DNA of 64,000 nt from Pomacea canaliculata (Eukaryota > Mollusca > Gastropoda > Architaenioglossa > Ampullariidae). Every line of letters begins with the position of its first letter. Within the stretch, counting starts at the first letter, position 1. Shown in pieces: positions 36,925 to 49,823 of the stretch. The translations under genes were made by a program, and so were the position numbers. The stretch lies in assembly GCF_003073045.1 (NCBI RefSeq), contig NC_037593.1, forward strand, positions 3,339,525-3,403,524, written 5' to 3'. The notes beneath the pieces were generated by a model, which was given only the letters and a program-made list of their open reading frames with translations, did not search any database and had not been told where the DNA came from.

Positions 36925-37640
36925 TGAAAATTTGAATAGCTCCGGCGCCAAGCTAAACCTGACAAAAACCAAGGCATGCTCGTAGGGAAATGGAGGAGGG
37001 ACAGAGACTAGCCCTAGACATTACATGGAGAGACAAACTAACAATTTTCGGTGTGCCTTTCGGTGAGGTCTCACAGGACGACATATGGCATCGACTCCTG
37101 ACAAAAATAATTTTTCCAGACCCCAAGTTCATCCTGAACTCAGACACAAAAGCAAAGGCCCTATATCAAGCACTTGTAACCAAAGGCATGAATCCCCCAA
37201 GAGGACTCCGGACCTTGCCACAAATAAACTTCGCACACACCTTCAAACAACTCAATGGCAAAGACGTGGACTCAAGCACCCTTGACTCTCCTTCAACACA
37301 GCACACCACGTGCTCCCAGTGGTTTACACCCTTCACCTCAGAAACACAACTGATCACAAGATGTTTGCTTTCTGCCAAAACGAAGACAACAGAGCACATC
37401 CTCCTCCACTCCACACACACACACACACAACGAACACGCAAGCAACTGTCCACACTGACGAACAAGCTGGCAAACACAACCCCCACACTAGACTTCCACA
37501 CCCTCCCATCCACCCTATCAACCGTCGTCTTCACAGAACACAAGCAGGCAAGATGGACACTGAGAAACAAGCCACACCTCTACAGACATTGTAGCATCAT
37601 CAGACAGCAGAAGTCTTCACCTCCAGGATGAGCCTCAGAC
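36925..37640 (+). mobile_element. LINE (non-LTR retrotransposon) remnant, C-terminal part of pol
   Basis: The segment opens with SSGAKLNLTKTKA, the conserved late reverse-transcriptase motif of I/Nimbus-like and related LINEs. A frame shift or stop follows, then LALDITWRDKLTIFGVPFGE, corresponding to the usual next block of these elements. The later part includes TKTTEHILLHS, resembling the Zn-knuckle-like EHLLL..C region but without its cysteines. No endonuclease, no poly(A) end and several breaks are seen, so it is a dead 5'-truncated copy. A CA repeat (37408-37430) lies inside. Clade assignment is by resemblance only. Confidence 0.65.
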
Positions 37641-38500
37641 CGAGGAAAGACACACACCTTGCCAGAGGACACTACCACGAGTTTGGGGGTAACCTCATGT
37701 GAACTACAGCGGCAACAGGGCCAGAAAATCCCCTTCGCACCCCATGCACTCCACGCACCTCGAAAGGAAACAACGCGCCCCTCCATCCCCCGTCGAGAAA
37801 CCAGACCCAAAGGAAAAGGAACAGAGACCTGCGGCGACATTTTCGTCCGTTTGATGTTGTCAAACAAACTATTTTTGAATACTTTCATTGTCAATATCTG
37901 TAAATATTTTGAATATCTTTGTTTTTACTTAATAAACAAATATATAACAAGAAAAAAATGCACAAACATGCATTCACTCTCGCACACGCACACACACACA
38001 CACAGATCTCTCTTCAGAAGATATTAAGAAAAGAGGGTAGACTGTACCTGTCTGCACGTGTCATCTCTCTTTGGTCGCCCACGTGATATAAATGGTTAGC
38101 TCATTACTAAATAATTAGTATAATCACCACAGCACACACACGCACACACACTAACACTCGAATACACACACGCACGCACATATTTGAACACATTTTTTTA
38201 CAATGATACACAATATATAATGCTTATAAAGGAAACTCACTGTTTGTCGAGCTGTCGACACACACTTACTGACCTACAGCACGCACCACAGTTTGTTATG
38301 TCTGCTGACGTCATTCACAGGGCGACACGTGGTGTCCTCGTCACACGGCACTAAACCTCGAACTCCGAGCTCTTGCCCTTGTTTGTTCCCCGATATGACA
38401 ACAGACTGTAGGAAACAACACAGCTCTCCAGACTGTTGACTGTCGGATGGTAAATAAACCTCTGTATACACACTGTAGTACACTCTATACACTCTGTACT
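37641..38500. other. Non-coding stretch with CA repeats
   Basis: Probably the 3' end or flank of the LINE copy, followed by (CA)n tracts near 37985-38005 and 38135-38180. No gene. Confidence 0.45.
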
Positions 38501-38670
38501 CTAGTGTAGTGGTTAAAGCACTCGCTTGTGACACCTGTCCGTAGGGCTGGGCGACGGTGGTTGTCTCTGGGTACTGAGGCTTGCTCTCCCCTTCTTCCCC
38601 CCCCCCCCTGTACTGTGAAATCATCTCAGGGTAGAAGCACTTATCTACTAAATCAACCAGCTGGACAGAC
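38501..38670 (+). mobile_element. tRNA-derived SINE, degenerate
   Basis: CTAGTGTAGTGGTTAAAGCA matches a tRNA A box of the GTGTAGTGGTTAA type common in SINE heads. The B box is poorly preserved, and a C run (38600-38610) interrupts the body. Confidence 0.5.
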
Positions 38671-41150
38671 AGAAAAGGACAGACGTACTGCGGATACGAA
38701 GTTGAGAAAAGACATTCTTGGGGTTTAACCATCTCTGACGACGAACTCGCTGTGACAGGATGCAGGGTGGCCGTTGTTCACACCCGTTCATTAGAAACCA
38801 GTCGCTGACTATTTCTGGCATCGGTCTGAGTGTGTGGGAAACAGTTTGCTGACACACCACACCCTCATCACTCGGTTACATACACCACGAGCTGCTCCTA
38901 CCGTCTGTGTCATGTGTAGTAATGTGCGGCACCGCCATACGATCTCGAGTTTTTACATTGTTTGTATACATGACCAGAAATTGTGTTTAACCAACCACCG
39001 TTCACTGTCCACATGTGACAAGCCTTTGGCGGCCTTTATCTTGCTTCTGTCACTCTTAACTTTATGCATCCCTTTATAGTTTTGAACTCAGCGCCAGAAC
39101 AAGTCTCACACCTGGCAAAGTTTGAAACCGAGGCTTGCTGAGCGCTGACGTCACGCTTCCCAACTTTTTTTTTTCCTTCACTGAGACCTTTGACCTTTAC
39201 ACAAAATATCAGCGACCGGCCACCCGTGGACAGGCGACTAATCTCTCCCTCGTGTCCTACTGATAGGTATGAGAGAATTATTCGATGTAACTCTCCTCCC
39301 TGCTGTTGACACGCTTGGTCGCGCTTGGCTGGCTGTCTGCTCCACATGACCTCTGACCTGGCACCAGCGCTCCCTTTCATTGCGTAATCGGTCCGTCGCT
39401 TGTCCACGACCCACAGGTATAAACCCTAAGTGTCGGCACTTTCGCAGTCCTTGTAAGGTTACTACATAATAACGAGAAAATAATCCCATTCATTGAGAAC
39501 TACACAACACACGGTGAGAGACAAACAGTGTCATCAGGTCATGCAGGGCATTGTCATGTCCAGCTTTCTCAGACTCTAACTGTCGCTATGGACACAGGCA
39601 AATCAACAGTTAAAACTAGAGACAGAAGTCTGTTGTGTCCTATAATCAGGGCTGGTGATAAAGGTCTTCCACGTTCTTCAAAGAGATGTTTACCTGTCCT
39701 GCTTTAGTCACCTGCAACTCTGACGCGAAGCTGTGACTACACTGAAGCATGACCTTTAACTTGTGACCTAATAAAAGATGGAAAAGAAAGTCAGTGGAAG
39801 AGAAATTGCGAGATATACCCAGAAGATAGCATTCTCCTCACCCACCTCATTTCTTTCCACCCTTACACGCCAGTAAGTTACTTTTGGCAGGTGCGACCTT
39901 TGACTCAATGACTTATGTCCTGTAGACAGCCTGGCGACTTTGGGAACAGAAAGGAAAGTATGACAGGTGCAGGATTTTGGTTTTAATGCAGACGGTACCT
40001 GTTTCATATTTAAATCTTGGCTGTGTTTTGCGCCAATACGCGTGTTACCACCAATCCCACTACTTGATATTGTTTTTTACCTGTGAGGTGGTCAACTTCC
40101 ACAGACCATTCTTAGCGCCTCACAGGCCTTCAGGGCAGGTCCTCCTCGCTCTTCATATTGAGTAATCTCCCACATATTGAGTAATCGCCGTAAGGTGGCA
40201 GCACTACTGAACAAACCAACCAATCAGCAAACATAAGTCACGTGACAGTTTAGGTTCAAGGGTCAAACCGCGCTTTGCCGCGTTGCGGATTGGTCGCAAC
40301 AGTCAACTAGACTTTTCTGTACAGAAGGCCCACGTGGGACAGTCGCTACAGAGGAAAGGAAGAACAGTCAAGAGAAAGGTCTAGAACAAGGGCAAGTAAT
40401 TTCAAGTAATTTCAAGGTAGAAATGTATTTATAGCTAACTGCTTTTCAATATTAGGATCCTCATGACAACTGTGACAACAAATCGTTTTGTCTATTTTTG
40501 CAGAGCAGGTCCTCCCTCTCACACGAATAGCCCCGTCACTAACTTTAAGTGAGGTGTTAGCTGACAGGTGGAGGCACGTGCGAGCACAGACCTCTTCAAC
40601 TTTGTGGATTGTGCAAAGAGAGAAAAGCTCATTTAGCAACAGAGAGTGTGTCCGTGTGATGGAGGTCCTCCCTCTGACATGAATATTTGAAATCGCATTT
40701 TGCAGCACACTGGTCAACCGTCAGTTATGTGTGGTCTCACTAAAGGTGGAGGTGGCATAAAAAGAAGAAATAATATAATGTCGCGTGTCGGCGATGGTGT
40801 TGTAGTCCATGTTGCGCTTCCCGTCCTGTGCAGGTCTGTCGGTGGGTGTGTGCGCGCGGTTGAGGAGGATCAAGGGACAGTTCACGCGGCCATTGTGTAA
40901 CCCTATCCGAGCCCAAGAACCCTGACCCTCGGCGCTGTCGTCGCGCGTCAGTTGCTCGGAGGACCTTCACAGGTCTCTTCTCTTCGGGACCGGACATCCC
41001 TTTGACTTGTCTCCCCTCTTCTTCACCTTTTTTGCCTTTCTCTCGCGCGGGGTCCTTGGCGCGTTTTTCTGCGCATGTAGGACAAAAACATTTTGCTTTT
41101 ATTCTGATGTTTGTTTCAGATCCGGGCAGTTCCACGTTGTGCTGTCAACC
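38671..41150. other. Intergenic, upstream of the ankyrin gene
   Basis: Overlapping 60-130 codon frames on both strands gave no recognisable product. A small direct repeat CATATTGAGTAATC occurs twice near 40155-40190. TCACGTGA is at 40238. Confidence 0.45.
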
Positions 41151-41157
41151 CCGAGAG

Positions 41158-41175
41158 TAGCAGCCGCCATGTTGT
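41158..41175. promoter_or_regulatory. YY1-type motif overlapping the start codon
   Basis: On the minus strand the sequence reads CAACATGGCGGCTGC, the form of YY1 sites found at transcription or translation starts of broadly expressed animal genes. On the plus strand it supplies GCCGCCATG, a near-ideal Kozak context. Confidence 0.45.
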
Positions 41176-43311
41176 ACCGCTTTTACAACGGTATGTATTG
41201 GCTGTTACTTGGTTTTTAACTTCATTTCTTTAAAATTTGAAAAAGTGAATGGTTAATGAATTGCAGAAATATCAACATCACATCTGCTGCACACGTGACT
41301 AATATCATGTCACAGTAAGTCACAGCAAAATATTCTTGTTGGTGGTTGTTTTGTTTTGCTTTGGCAGTTTTGTGACAGGTTTGTGTTTCAAGTTTTTGGT
41401 ATGGCTGTTTTGTTAAGTTTTTTTGTTTGTTTGTGTTTTTTTTTTTCTTTTGTAGGGTTTGATTTGTTATGTATTTTTTATGTTTAATGTTGGTCGAGGT
41501 TATTATGTCTTGTGGTTTTTGAAGAATCCTTTTTGACGAGTCTTCTGTTTCCGGCTTTTTTCTCGGTAGGTTAGATGTAGTGTTTAGTTAGGCTACATGT
41601 ATTCGTAGCTTTAAACACATTAGTTACTGTGGACTATATATTATGCTGTATGATGCGAATAGCACGACTCTTTCACTGCCGTTTGTTTTCAGACTGGTCT
41701 TTCCTAGAAACCCTCGATCCACACTCCCAGATACCCGTTCAGCTGGATAAGATACCCTCGTCGTTAGTGGCCCAGGTGACTCACATCCCTTGGTGCTGCA
41801 CAGAGCCTTACACCTGCTACCCGATACACCTGGCCTGTCTCTTTGGCCAGAAGGACCTGGCCACAATGATGTTGGAGAAGGAGTCAGCTGACATTCACGC
41901 CAGGGACAGCCGAGACAACACCACCCTCATACTGGCCGCTGCCTCGGGCTCTGCCAGGACCATGGTTGCCCTCCTTTTGTTGATGTGTCAGGACGAAGAA
42001 GACCGCAAGAAGTTAGTGACGGCCAGTAACAAAGATGGACTCACGGCCCTGCACCTCGCGGCTGTGAGCGATGACCCGCAGGTCGTGGAGCTGTTGCTGG
42101 ATGAGGGCTCTGAGGTCAATGCCGGGCAGTTCACCACGTTGCACAACCGACACTTCGCCTTGACTCCTTTACACGTTGCCCTCGTCAGGGCCACGCGCCG
42201 TGCCGCCACCATTGCAAACATGTTGGTGAAGTCCGGAGCCGACCTCAACCTGGAGGCAGCCACAGTCGACAGCAGGAGAGAGTGTTTCTGCGGGGTCGGC
42301 TTGCGTTGGGCGATCACCTCCTACAGCATCTCCTGCTTCCCTCGTACGGAGCTCGGTATGACGGGGAGATCAACAGCCAGGGACTGCTTTGCACCTGGCA
42401 GTTAAACGCAGCGTTGACCTGTCTGAAATCCTCTCGGAAAGTCAACACAGACTGCTGTTGGACGTACCCGACGGTCAGGCTACCTGCCTCTTCATACCGC
42501 AGTCAAGAAATGTGACCAGAAAGCTATGAAGGTCCTCCTTAGTTGGGTGCTGACGTCAACGGCAGGGTGACTGAACGTTGTCACGAGCTGGGTAGAACGG
42601 CTCTTCACATCCTCTTTAATTTGCAGTTAGACACGCCGCCATCCCTTCGCATCCGCTGCTTTAACACACTGAATCATGACAACGGCTTTAAAAGCTGCGT
42701 GTCCCTCCTGCTGCAGCAACCTTCGGTGAATGTGGACGCAAGAGATTGGATGGGGAAAAGCCCGCTGCATGCTGCCTGCGAGTCCGGGTACTATGCCTTC
42801 ATTGAGCAGCTGGTCACGTGCGGGGCCAACGTCCTGGTGGAGGACAACAGGGGCAATACGCCGCTGACCTTAGCCTCGTGGCCCGAAGACAGGGCGGCCC
42901 GTGAAAAGCTCGTGGACGTTCTGCTGAGATGTGGAGCTGCCCCTCGTGTCTGAATCCGCCCTTTAACCTTTCTCCAGTGGCGACGTTTCGCTGGAATAAT
43001 GACGTGGCCATCCTTTTGAAGCTGTACCGCCTCGGGGCCATGACCACCAAACATCTGAATACAACTCTTGATAGGATTGCAATGGGAAGGAGTCGCTTTA
43101 CTGGAGGACAGGAACTCGAGGAGCACTTGCAGCGGCGAGGGCAGCGTGCAGACGGGAGGGACTGACTCCACACTCACTGTATGCCCAAAGCATCCTCTGT
43201 GTGTCGAGATATATAAAGGCCGGGTCGCCCACAAAGCAGGAGGGAGGCGTTCATGAGTTTGGGACTGGACCACTTCACGCTGGCGACCATGAAGATCTCT
43301 GCCTGATGTAA
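41169..43311 (+). CDS. Ankyrin-repeat protein gene with repeatedly broken frame
   Basis: Exon 1 (41169-41190, MLYRFYN) splices from a GTATGT donor to exon 2 at 41693 (DWSFLETLDPHSQI). Ankyrin repeats follow: YPIHLACLFGQKDLATMMLE, DGLTALHLAAVSDDPQVVEL, LTPLHVALVRATRRA, GTALHLAVKRSV, LPLHTAVKKCDQKAM, LGRTALHILF, GKSPLHAACESGYYAFIEQL and GNTPLTLA. These lie in frames that change about five times between 42285 and 42955, each change equal to loss of one base, mostly beside G or C runs. No in-frame nonsense mutation is needed. Beyond 42955 a coding-like frame continues (LLKLYRLGAMTTKHLN), then becomes unclear before a possible end at 43311; a SOCS-box C-terminus is only a guess. AATAAA is at 43585. 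Ankyrin repeats bind protein partners; the specific role is unknown. Confidence 0.8.
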
Positions 43312-43584
43312 CTGTCAGGTGTGGCGAGGAGCGGAGAGGTGACACATTAACGGTATTTTTGAAATCAGACAACGAAATAAATCGCTCCAACCTAGACGAG
43401 GTAAACTTTAAAACCGAGGAAAAGAAAGAAGATGGTATCATACTTTTATACATTCTCTTGCAAATCATGGCAAACTGCGTCCCTGATGGCATTGCTACAA
43501 GCATCTACCTCATCTGTTTTGATGATGATGTGCTTCTAACTTGATGTAAATATTGTTTACTCTGCTTGTTTTATCTACACTTGC

Positions 43585-43590
43585 AATAAA
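43585..43590 (+). terminator. Poly(A) signal of the ankyrin gene
   Basis: GCAATAAAGG, about 275 bases after the last coding-like codons. Confidence 0.55.
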
Positions 43591-43611
43591 GGTTAACTGA
43601 AGTAACGTGTA

Positions 43612-44234
43612 CTGTCCGTATCTTCAACGGATTTTTTTTTTCAAACACCATTTACCAACTGAAGAACTAACGTTGTCTGGACGTCTTCCACACTGAAGCT
43701 AACTGATGTTTTAGACATTCCTGCGGTCATGTCTCATATTTTCCTAAGCATCGTCTGCAATTCAAAAACTGAGACTGCTAAATATATGTGAAGCTTTCCA
43801 ACCTCGCCCCACCTACACCAGACCTGACACTACCTCGCCAGCTTCCAGTTGTCAAAGCTGTAAAGTGTGAAGCACCCGATCTTGTGATGGTCGATATATT
43901 CCCAGAGTAACCTGATGATGACGAATGTGTGAGTGAGTGAGAGACCTTTATCAAAGAAGACAGCAGGTCTAAGGTCTTGCAAATGCTGACTATGGAGGTC
44001 ACGTGGGGAGATGGGATACCATGTGTTCGCTATTTTTTTAAATCTAGTATTTGTAGGTTTTTAGTTTCGATATTTAGTTATTTAGTCATTACAGAGACGT
44101 TTCAATATGTAGAAATATTCATTAGTTTTATAAGTGGTTTTGCTAAGAGGTCGTGTAAACACTATCGACAACGGATTATGAGACAGACAAGGGAGAAAAC
44201 CGCAGCCTGAAGCAAATGTGTGCAAAGAAAAATA
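43612..44234. other. Intergenic
   Basis: AT-rich sequence with a short GTGA run at 43927. No gene. Confidence 0.45.
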
Positions 44235-44335
44235 TTTATCTCCCCTGACGAGAACAGGGTTCGAACTGTCGTCCCTCGTTAACACAAGCCCCAGCTCCCA
44301 CTCCCGAGGAAAGGAAAGGAAAATATTCATGGCCT
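44235..44335 (-). mobile_element. tRNA-like SINE fragment
   Basis: On the minus strand ACAGTTCGAACCCTGTT is a good B box and T arm, preceded by GAGCTGGGGCTTGTGTTAAC. An intact acceptor stem and A box are not seen. Confidence 0.4.
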
Positions 44336-46556
44336 GTCAACAGGTTCAAGCAGAGCTTTTTAACCTGATAGGTATTCCTCGATATATTATATTTGTTTTC
44401 TTTTGAATATATTTATTTCCTGCTTTTGTAGCCTGGTGACAATATGCAGAGCTCTCTATGTTTTGACATTAACAATATATTATATACGTGACTAAGAGCA
44501 GTCTGAAGTGGATACACATGGATGAAAAGTTTGGCAAAGGACTGTATATAACTGTCATGTCTAAACTTTCAAATTTACTCCAACCTGACATACTTCATGT
44601 CTAAAACCTTGTTATTTCAGAAATCACAAATGTAGCAATTTAAATTGAGCTGAAGATTTCCATGATGGATCCGAACTCACACTATTCCTAAATTAAAATG
44701 TGTTTAACAGCAATGATATCAGAAGTTATGTAACTGAAACCGAAACCAACAGGCAATGCTTGAAAATATAGATGCATTAGCAAACTTGTCTTATTTGACA
44801 AATATATCGAATACGCAACATTGATATTTAACAATTATGTCTAAGGGTTGTCTACCAAGTTCCTCAAAGACCATTGTGCGATGTAAGTGTTCAATTAAAT
44901 AGAAAAGATACATGGACATCTGTGTATGCTGACATCAACATTAGTTAGTTACCAGCAACACAAGCAGCTACCCCCTCCCACACCTCTCTAACCTCTTCCT
45001 CTCCTCGTCCTTTCCATCCTCCACTTCATGTTCCTCCACTCCCCCCTCCCCAAGTGCAAATCTTCTATATGTTCCTTCTAAACACAGCCTCAACAATGAA
45101 AAAAAAATCAAGTCAAAAGGTCAAGTAGGCGAGCTTCGAAAATAAATTAAAAACAATAACAAAATAATCATTCCGTTTTATGAGTAGGATGTTATTTCTG
45201 TCAGATCCTGCATCTTTGTTGCTCTCACATTCTTACAAGTTTTAAAAAAGGATTTTATGACCATCGGCTGTAAAAGTTCGCTTTATGACATGTTTGAGTC
45301 ATTCTCTTGTGTCAGGCACATCCATCACACCAGTGTTGCCTGTAGATATATAGGTATAGACATATATATATCTCGCTGGTCTTCCTGTGTCGCCGATGCT
45401 TGTTTTGTGATGTGGTGACAGGAAGACCGAGCAGTTTGACGAAAAGTTTCAATGCAAAATGGCTGGCATCGATCACTGTCATGCAACGAACCTCATCCAG
45501 AAAGACAGGAGTGGGTCGCCACAGTGACACTTGTACTCCAGTGACGTCACAGCGAAGGGTTTCTCTAAGGGTCGTTGACCTTTGTGTTGGTCTCTTCCTG
45601 CAAAGCGTGTTTGTTGTTGGATAAATTACATTGTGGGCAATAAATAAATGTGTTCAAGTTATCGTAGTCAGAAGGCTGCCAGCATAATAACCCATAAAAT
45701 ACTAAAAGATTGAAAAGCTACAAAAATCATCAGTGTGTGACCCAGTTAACTTTGACCTTTAGAGATTTTTTGGGGGCCAGCTTTGGTTATCCGTCTTGCA
45801 ACACCCTCATCCAGTGGTGTGTACAGTTGACAGTTGAATTTATCGTGAGAGGGGATGTCTGTTGAACTGTTTTATGTACAGGATTATGTGGTGTGCGAAA
45901 ATCAACAGCAAGAAATTTCTGTAGAAAGGTTAATATTTCACAGCTCGCAGCTTTCCCGGGTTTCTGATCCGAACTGGACAGTTGGCTGTAGCTGGGCATT
46001 AATTATTTTGAAGAAAACAGTAATTATTAGACGGGGTATCATTTGCATTATGGATAATGAAGCTTTTATTTAGTCTTTTACTTGTGATGTGCCGTCACAA
46101 ACCTAAGTTCAGTGGTGCGAAAAGACACCGAGTATTTAAACTCATCCACAGTAGGTAAACTCACTTCACCATGCATCCATCTCAAACACTATTATTTATC
46201 TAAATTTACATTAAAACATTGAGTCGAGGCTGCACTGTGGAGGTTGTTGTGTATACAGACCAAACATAACTGTAGTGTCTGTTGAAAATGTGGCATCGTG
46301 TCTTTCCTTCTTCATCACATCGAGCTCAAGTTCATTGACAAAAGGGAAACAGACAACAGTGCTGCATGTCTGGCACCAAATACATACCATCATGCTTTGC
46401 TGGGGAATACACACAACTCACAGACAACACACTCCATCCCAAAATTCAGAAGTCCAGGAACGTTCACTCTTAAACACACACATACACTTCCTTGAATAAT
46501 CTCCCATGACAAACTCTACCCTGGGGGCCGCTGAGGTTGACGAGGCCAACCTGCCA
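44336..46556. other. Intergenic, AT-rich
   Basis: No supported gene. A minus-strand frame at 45312-45530 (starting SLWRPTPVFLDEVRC) has protein-like composition but no splice or database support. A (TA)n patch lies at 45361-45371. Confidence 0.4.
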
Positions 46557-46695
46557 GACTGACGACGATACCGAGTCCGTACTGAGTGTCGACTAGGCGG
46601 ACACACCCGACTGACGATGATACACTTGCAGACCCCCGACCAGTAGGTGCTAACTAGGCGGACACACCTGGCTGACGACGATACACTTCAAGTCG
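46557..46695. repeat. Three-copy diverged tandem repeat
   Basis: GACTGACGACGATAC-like segments start at 46557, 46608 and 46670, and CTAGGCGGACACACC occurs twice 62 bases apart. The units are therefore about 50-62 bases and diverged. Confidence 0.7.
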
Positions 46696-48847
46696 TCCTT
46701 TCTTCCGAGGGTAATTCCTGAAATACTTACTTGGCTATGATTATTCATATTGAAATTTAACTACCACTGTTACAAAAAAAAAAGTAATAACTCTTTCCAT
46801 TATCCTGACTTCAAACCAAATATTAAATTTTCACACCAGGCAAGGAATTATTCCGATTCCCTGCTCTCTTTCACACAGAAATTTGCTTCATCGTCTCTCT
46901 TCTTTGTCGACGGGCGCGGAAATCATCAAACTCAGTTCCCCCCCAACTACAACCTTTCGCTCACTCATGCATGCTTTCTTCAACTTCTCATGCCTTCCTA
47001 CAGTGAAGGGCGACAGTCTCTGCCTCCCAATAAACAAGTGTGGTGTGCTATGAATATCCCCGTATGTCCAATATTTCAAACAGGATTTCTCGTTGTTGTT
47101 GTTGTTTTGTTTTTTTTTTATCCCTTTCTGTCTATTGGTACGCTTTCTTTGTTTTTTGCTCCTCCCACAATCCCTCTCTCTCTCTCTTAGTGTAACAACA
47201 AAACTTCAAAACAGAAAATGTCACCTACGAAATTTATTGCCGACGATCGACACGGTTCGGTGGCTTTGTGTCAATCTGCTGGGAGGAGTCGTCCCCCCCG
47301 CTCCCCGAATCCAAACAAACGACACGAACCCCGCGGCCACACCACAGTCGCTGTCAACGGTGTCTCAATAAAGGGTCGACTCTTCAACCACTCCAGTTCT
47401 GTTCGTTTGTTTGTTTAAAAAAAAAAATCAAAATAGCTCTGCTTACTACGAAAGCCGCAGTGAACTTCAAACCACTTGCATCACCTCGTGAAGCCATCAT
47501 GGTGAGGTGCTCGCGCTCTCTCACAACCACCAGCCAACGGTGAGTATGTCAAGCTACTCGGTAACCGTCTTGTTTGTTGGTTTGTTTGTTTGCAAGCTTC
47601 AGTCGTCTGTTACGTCACAGCTTGTGGGCTGTTACTCTCTTTTTCTCTCCGAAATAATAGGTTCTCAAATGTTTTCTGCTAGAACGCAAAAGTCTTAGTA
47701 ACCACTGTATCTCTGTACAGCTTGTTTCTCGAGCTTTTTTATTTTAACGGTTAACTCTCCAAAAAAAAAAAAAAAAAGCCCGACATTGCAGACGACACCA
47801 CAGACAGTCTGAGCCAGTCAGGTCCTTTGTTGAGCAAAGTGTCGAGGAACTTCAGTCTTAGCACAGATGTGTAGGTGGACTGCTGTCTGTCTGCCGAGAC
47901 CAACGCTTAGTCTCTTGTGACGTTCTCCGCTGTTAGTATCGGCGAGCCTGAACAATGAATGTGACAAAACCGGAAGCTTTGTACAAGCCTGCCTCGTTTT
48001 AGTAGTTAACTGGAAAAACTCCTCTGCCAGCAGTCCAGTAATACAAGTTGGTGGTCTGAGACTGAACTCAAGCACATGGCACTCCACCAACAGAGGCTAA
48101 AGGTCACACTCAGGTAAACAGACTTCTCCTCCCCTGGTTCACATACACCTGCTGACAGTAAAGCAGCGAAAGTCAACTGAACAAAGATACTGAAACTGTG
48201 TGATGTGTACTGTTCTAGCTAGCTGCACCCGGGGTAGCCTCTCTCCTTTCTTCGTCCCCCGCTAGGTGTCACTGCCACCTGCAGATTCTCGCTTGTGACA
48301 AGAACTGACTTGTTGTCGCAAACAGTATCAAGTGGGGACTGAATAACAACCTGTGTGATCCGCTCATATCGAGTTCGACAAAACGAAGGCAAAGGTCAAT
48401 CGGCGAGAAGGAAGGAAGGAAAGGAAGGAGAAGTCTTCAGTGTGCATGTCTACTACCTCCAGTGCATGTCTCGCAGTGGGAGTTAGAATAATGTTTTTAC
48501 CCTTGTGTCCAGATTTCAGGTGTGACACGTGTATCGAGCCCGTTAAAGTTACTGACAGCTCAGTGTTGTTATTTTATATGACATGACATGACCTCATTAC
48601 CAACTCGTGACCCAGTTGCTACAGACACACAAAGCCCTCCACCTTCATTCTTTCCGTCTTCTCGCCGTCCCTGCCGTGTCTAATTGTCATGAACCCCTCG
48701 AGGGGGATGTTTGTTTTGTTATTGTTTACCCCGGTCTCTGTCACACAAAGTAGACTGCTGCAGCGAGTGTTGTGATGTTGTTGTTATCAGTGGAGCGGTC
48801 GTTGATAAAGGTACTCAACAACTTCTTCTTCCCACCCTGTTCCCTAC
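46696..48847. other. Intergenic
   Basis: Contains short T, A and C runs and TTTG patches. No recognised exon; open frames at 46750-47540 and 47818-48090 have no recognisable product. Confidence 0.4.
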
Positions 48848-49062
48848 CCGTCCTCTAGATCCTCGCTTCTTCTCTCCTGTCTTCCTCCGCTGTAGTCTCT
48901 GTTGATGCTCTCTGTCAGGGGCCATGGTGTAGTGACTGTAGTCGGTGCAGTTGATGGGTGGGAAGTCAGATGGCGGGTGCAGGGTGCAGACCCCAGGCTG
49001 TGCAAGCAGTGACACATCCGGCAGTCGTCTGTCACGTGACCCACCATCTGACGGTCGGCGTC
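48848..49062 (-). CDS. Candidate VWC-like cysteine-rich exon
   Basis: Bounded by an acceptor (CTCCGCACCACAG) and a possible GTAGGG donor on the minus strand. The first frame reads DADRQMVGHVTDDCRMCHCL; after a run of four Gs the coding-like sequence continues one frame over as CTLHPPSDFPPINCTDYS, then a basic segment. The C-x2-C-x-C...C...C spacing resembles von Willebrand factor C or chordin-type modules of extracellular proteins. One missing G would explain the shift, the same kind of lesion as in the ankyrin gene. A second Cys-rich frame (NCNKCHTNDCPHCNGC) lies upstream on the same strand at about 49350-49487 and may belong to the same gene. Both are unproven. Confidence 0.28.
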
Positions 49063-49676
49063 CTGTGGTGCGGAGAAAGCCAAACCCGTTGAAAAATAGA
49101 AAAGGAGACCTTCCATAATCTACATAAACTATCCATCTACACTAAATAAAACCACCCATCCTTGCAGTCCTACATTATCAGTCATTATTCAAACGACTGA
49201 CTGCGAGCAAGCTCCTCCCAGGCAGAAAATTATTTCACGAATACCTCGGTTATCATTATGACTCGTTTGGAATCACTGAAGACCTGGAGTTGTGAACAGA
49301 AATTGGAAAGAAATCTGTTTCTAATGTTTGCACATTAGAGTTAGAAATCAACAAAACTTGAACTGAAAACTGCCCTGTAACAGCCATTGCAATGTGGACA
49401 GTCGTTAGTGTGACATTTGTTACAGTTAGACACTGCAATGTCAGACAGTTCCTCACATAGGAAGCCATCCAGGGCTGTTGCTGGACTCTCATACCTTTAA
49501 AGTTATTTGTTTTATATTTCTTCTCCCACGAACAATGATATATTTATGACTCGAAGTTTCAACTTATCGTATACCGATACTTAATATACACTGTTCAACA
49601 CAGTAGACAGACCACATTCATATTTTTACATTTTTATTAATCGTGTTTGTACCAAAAGTCAGCAATTCCTTCAAAT
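49063..49676. other. Region around possible Cys-rich exons
   Basis: Contains the Cys-rich minus-strand frame at about 49350-49487. Otherwise nothing was recognised. Confidence 0.3.
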
Positions 49677-49714
49677 TTGTTTGTTTGTTTGTTTGTTTGT
49701 TTGTTTGTTTGTTT
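49677..49714. repeat. (TTTG)n microsatellite
   Basis: About nine TTTG units. Confidence 0.95.
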
Positions 49715-49823
49715 TTTAGTGAATTTGTTGTGTGGGTGAGCAGTAAGCGTGGATTGGATGACGATGCTGTTTGGTCCTGTGCTGCTCAGTACAGAAGACA
49801 GCCAATAAAAGGTCGTTGAACCC

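Noticed and set aside
41007..41135. Minus-strand 131-codon Lys/Glu-rich frame upstream of the ankyrin gene
   Set aside because: It lies antisense over the likely promoter and leader and has no recognisable domain; its composition follows CT-rich leader sequence.
43180..43311. SOCS box at the end of the ankyrin protein
   Set aside because: A plausible pattern appears only by switching frames several times over 130 bases, so the match has little weight.
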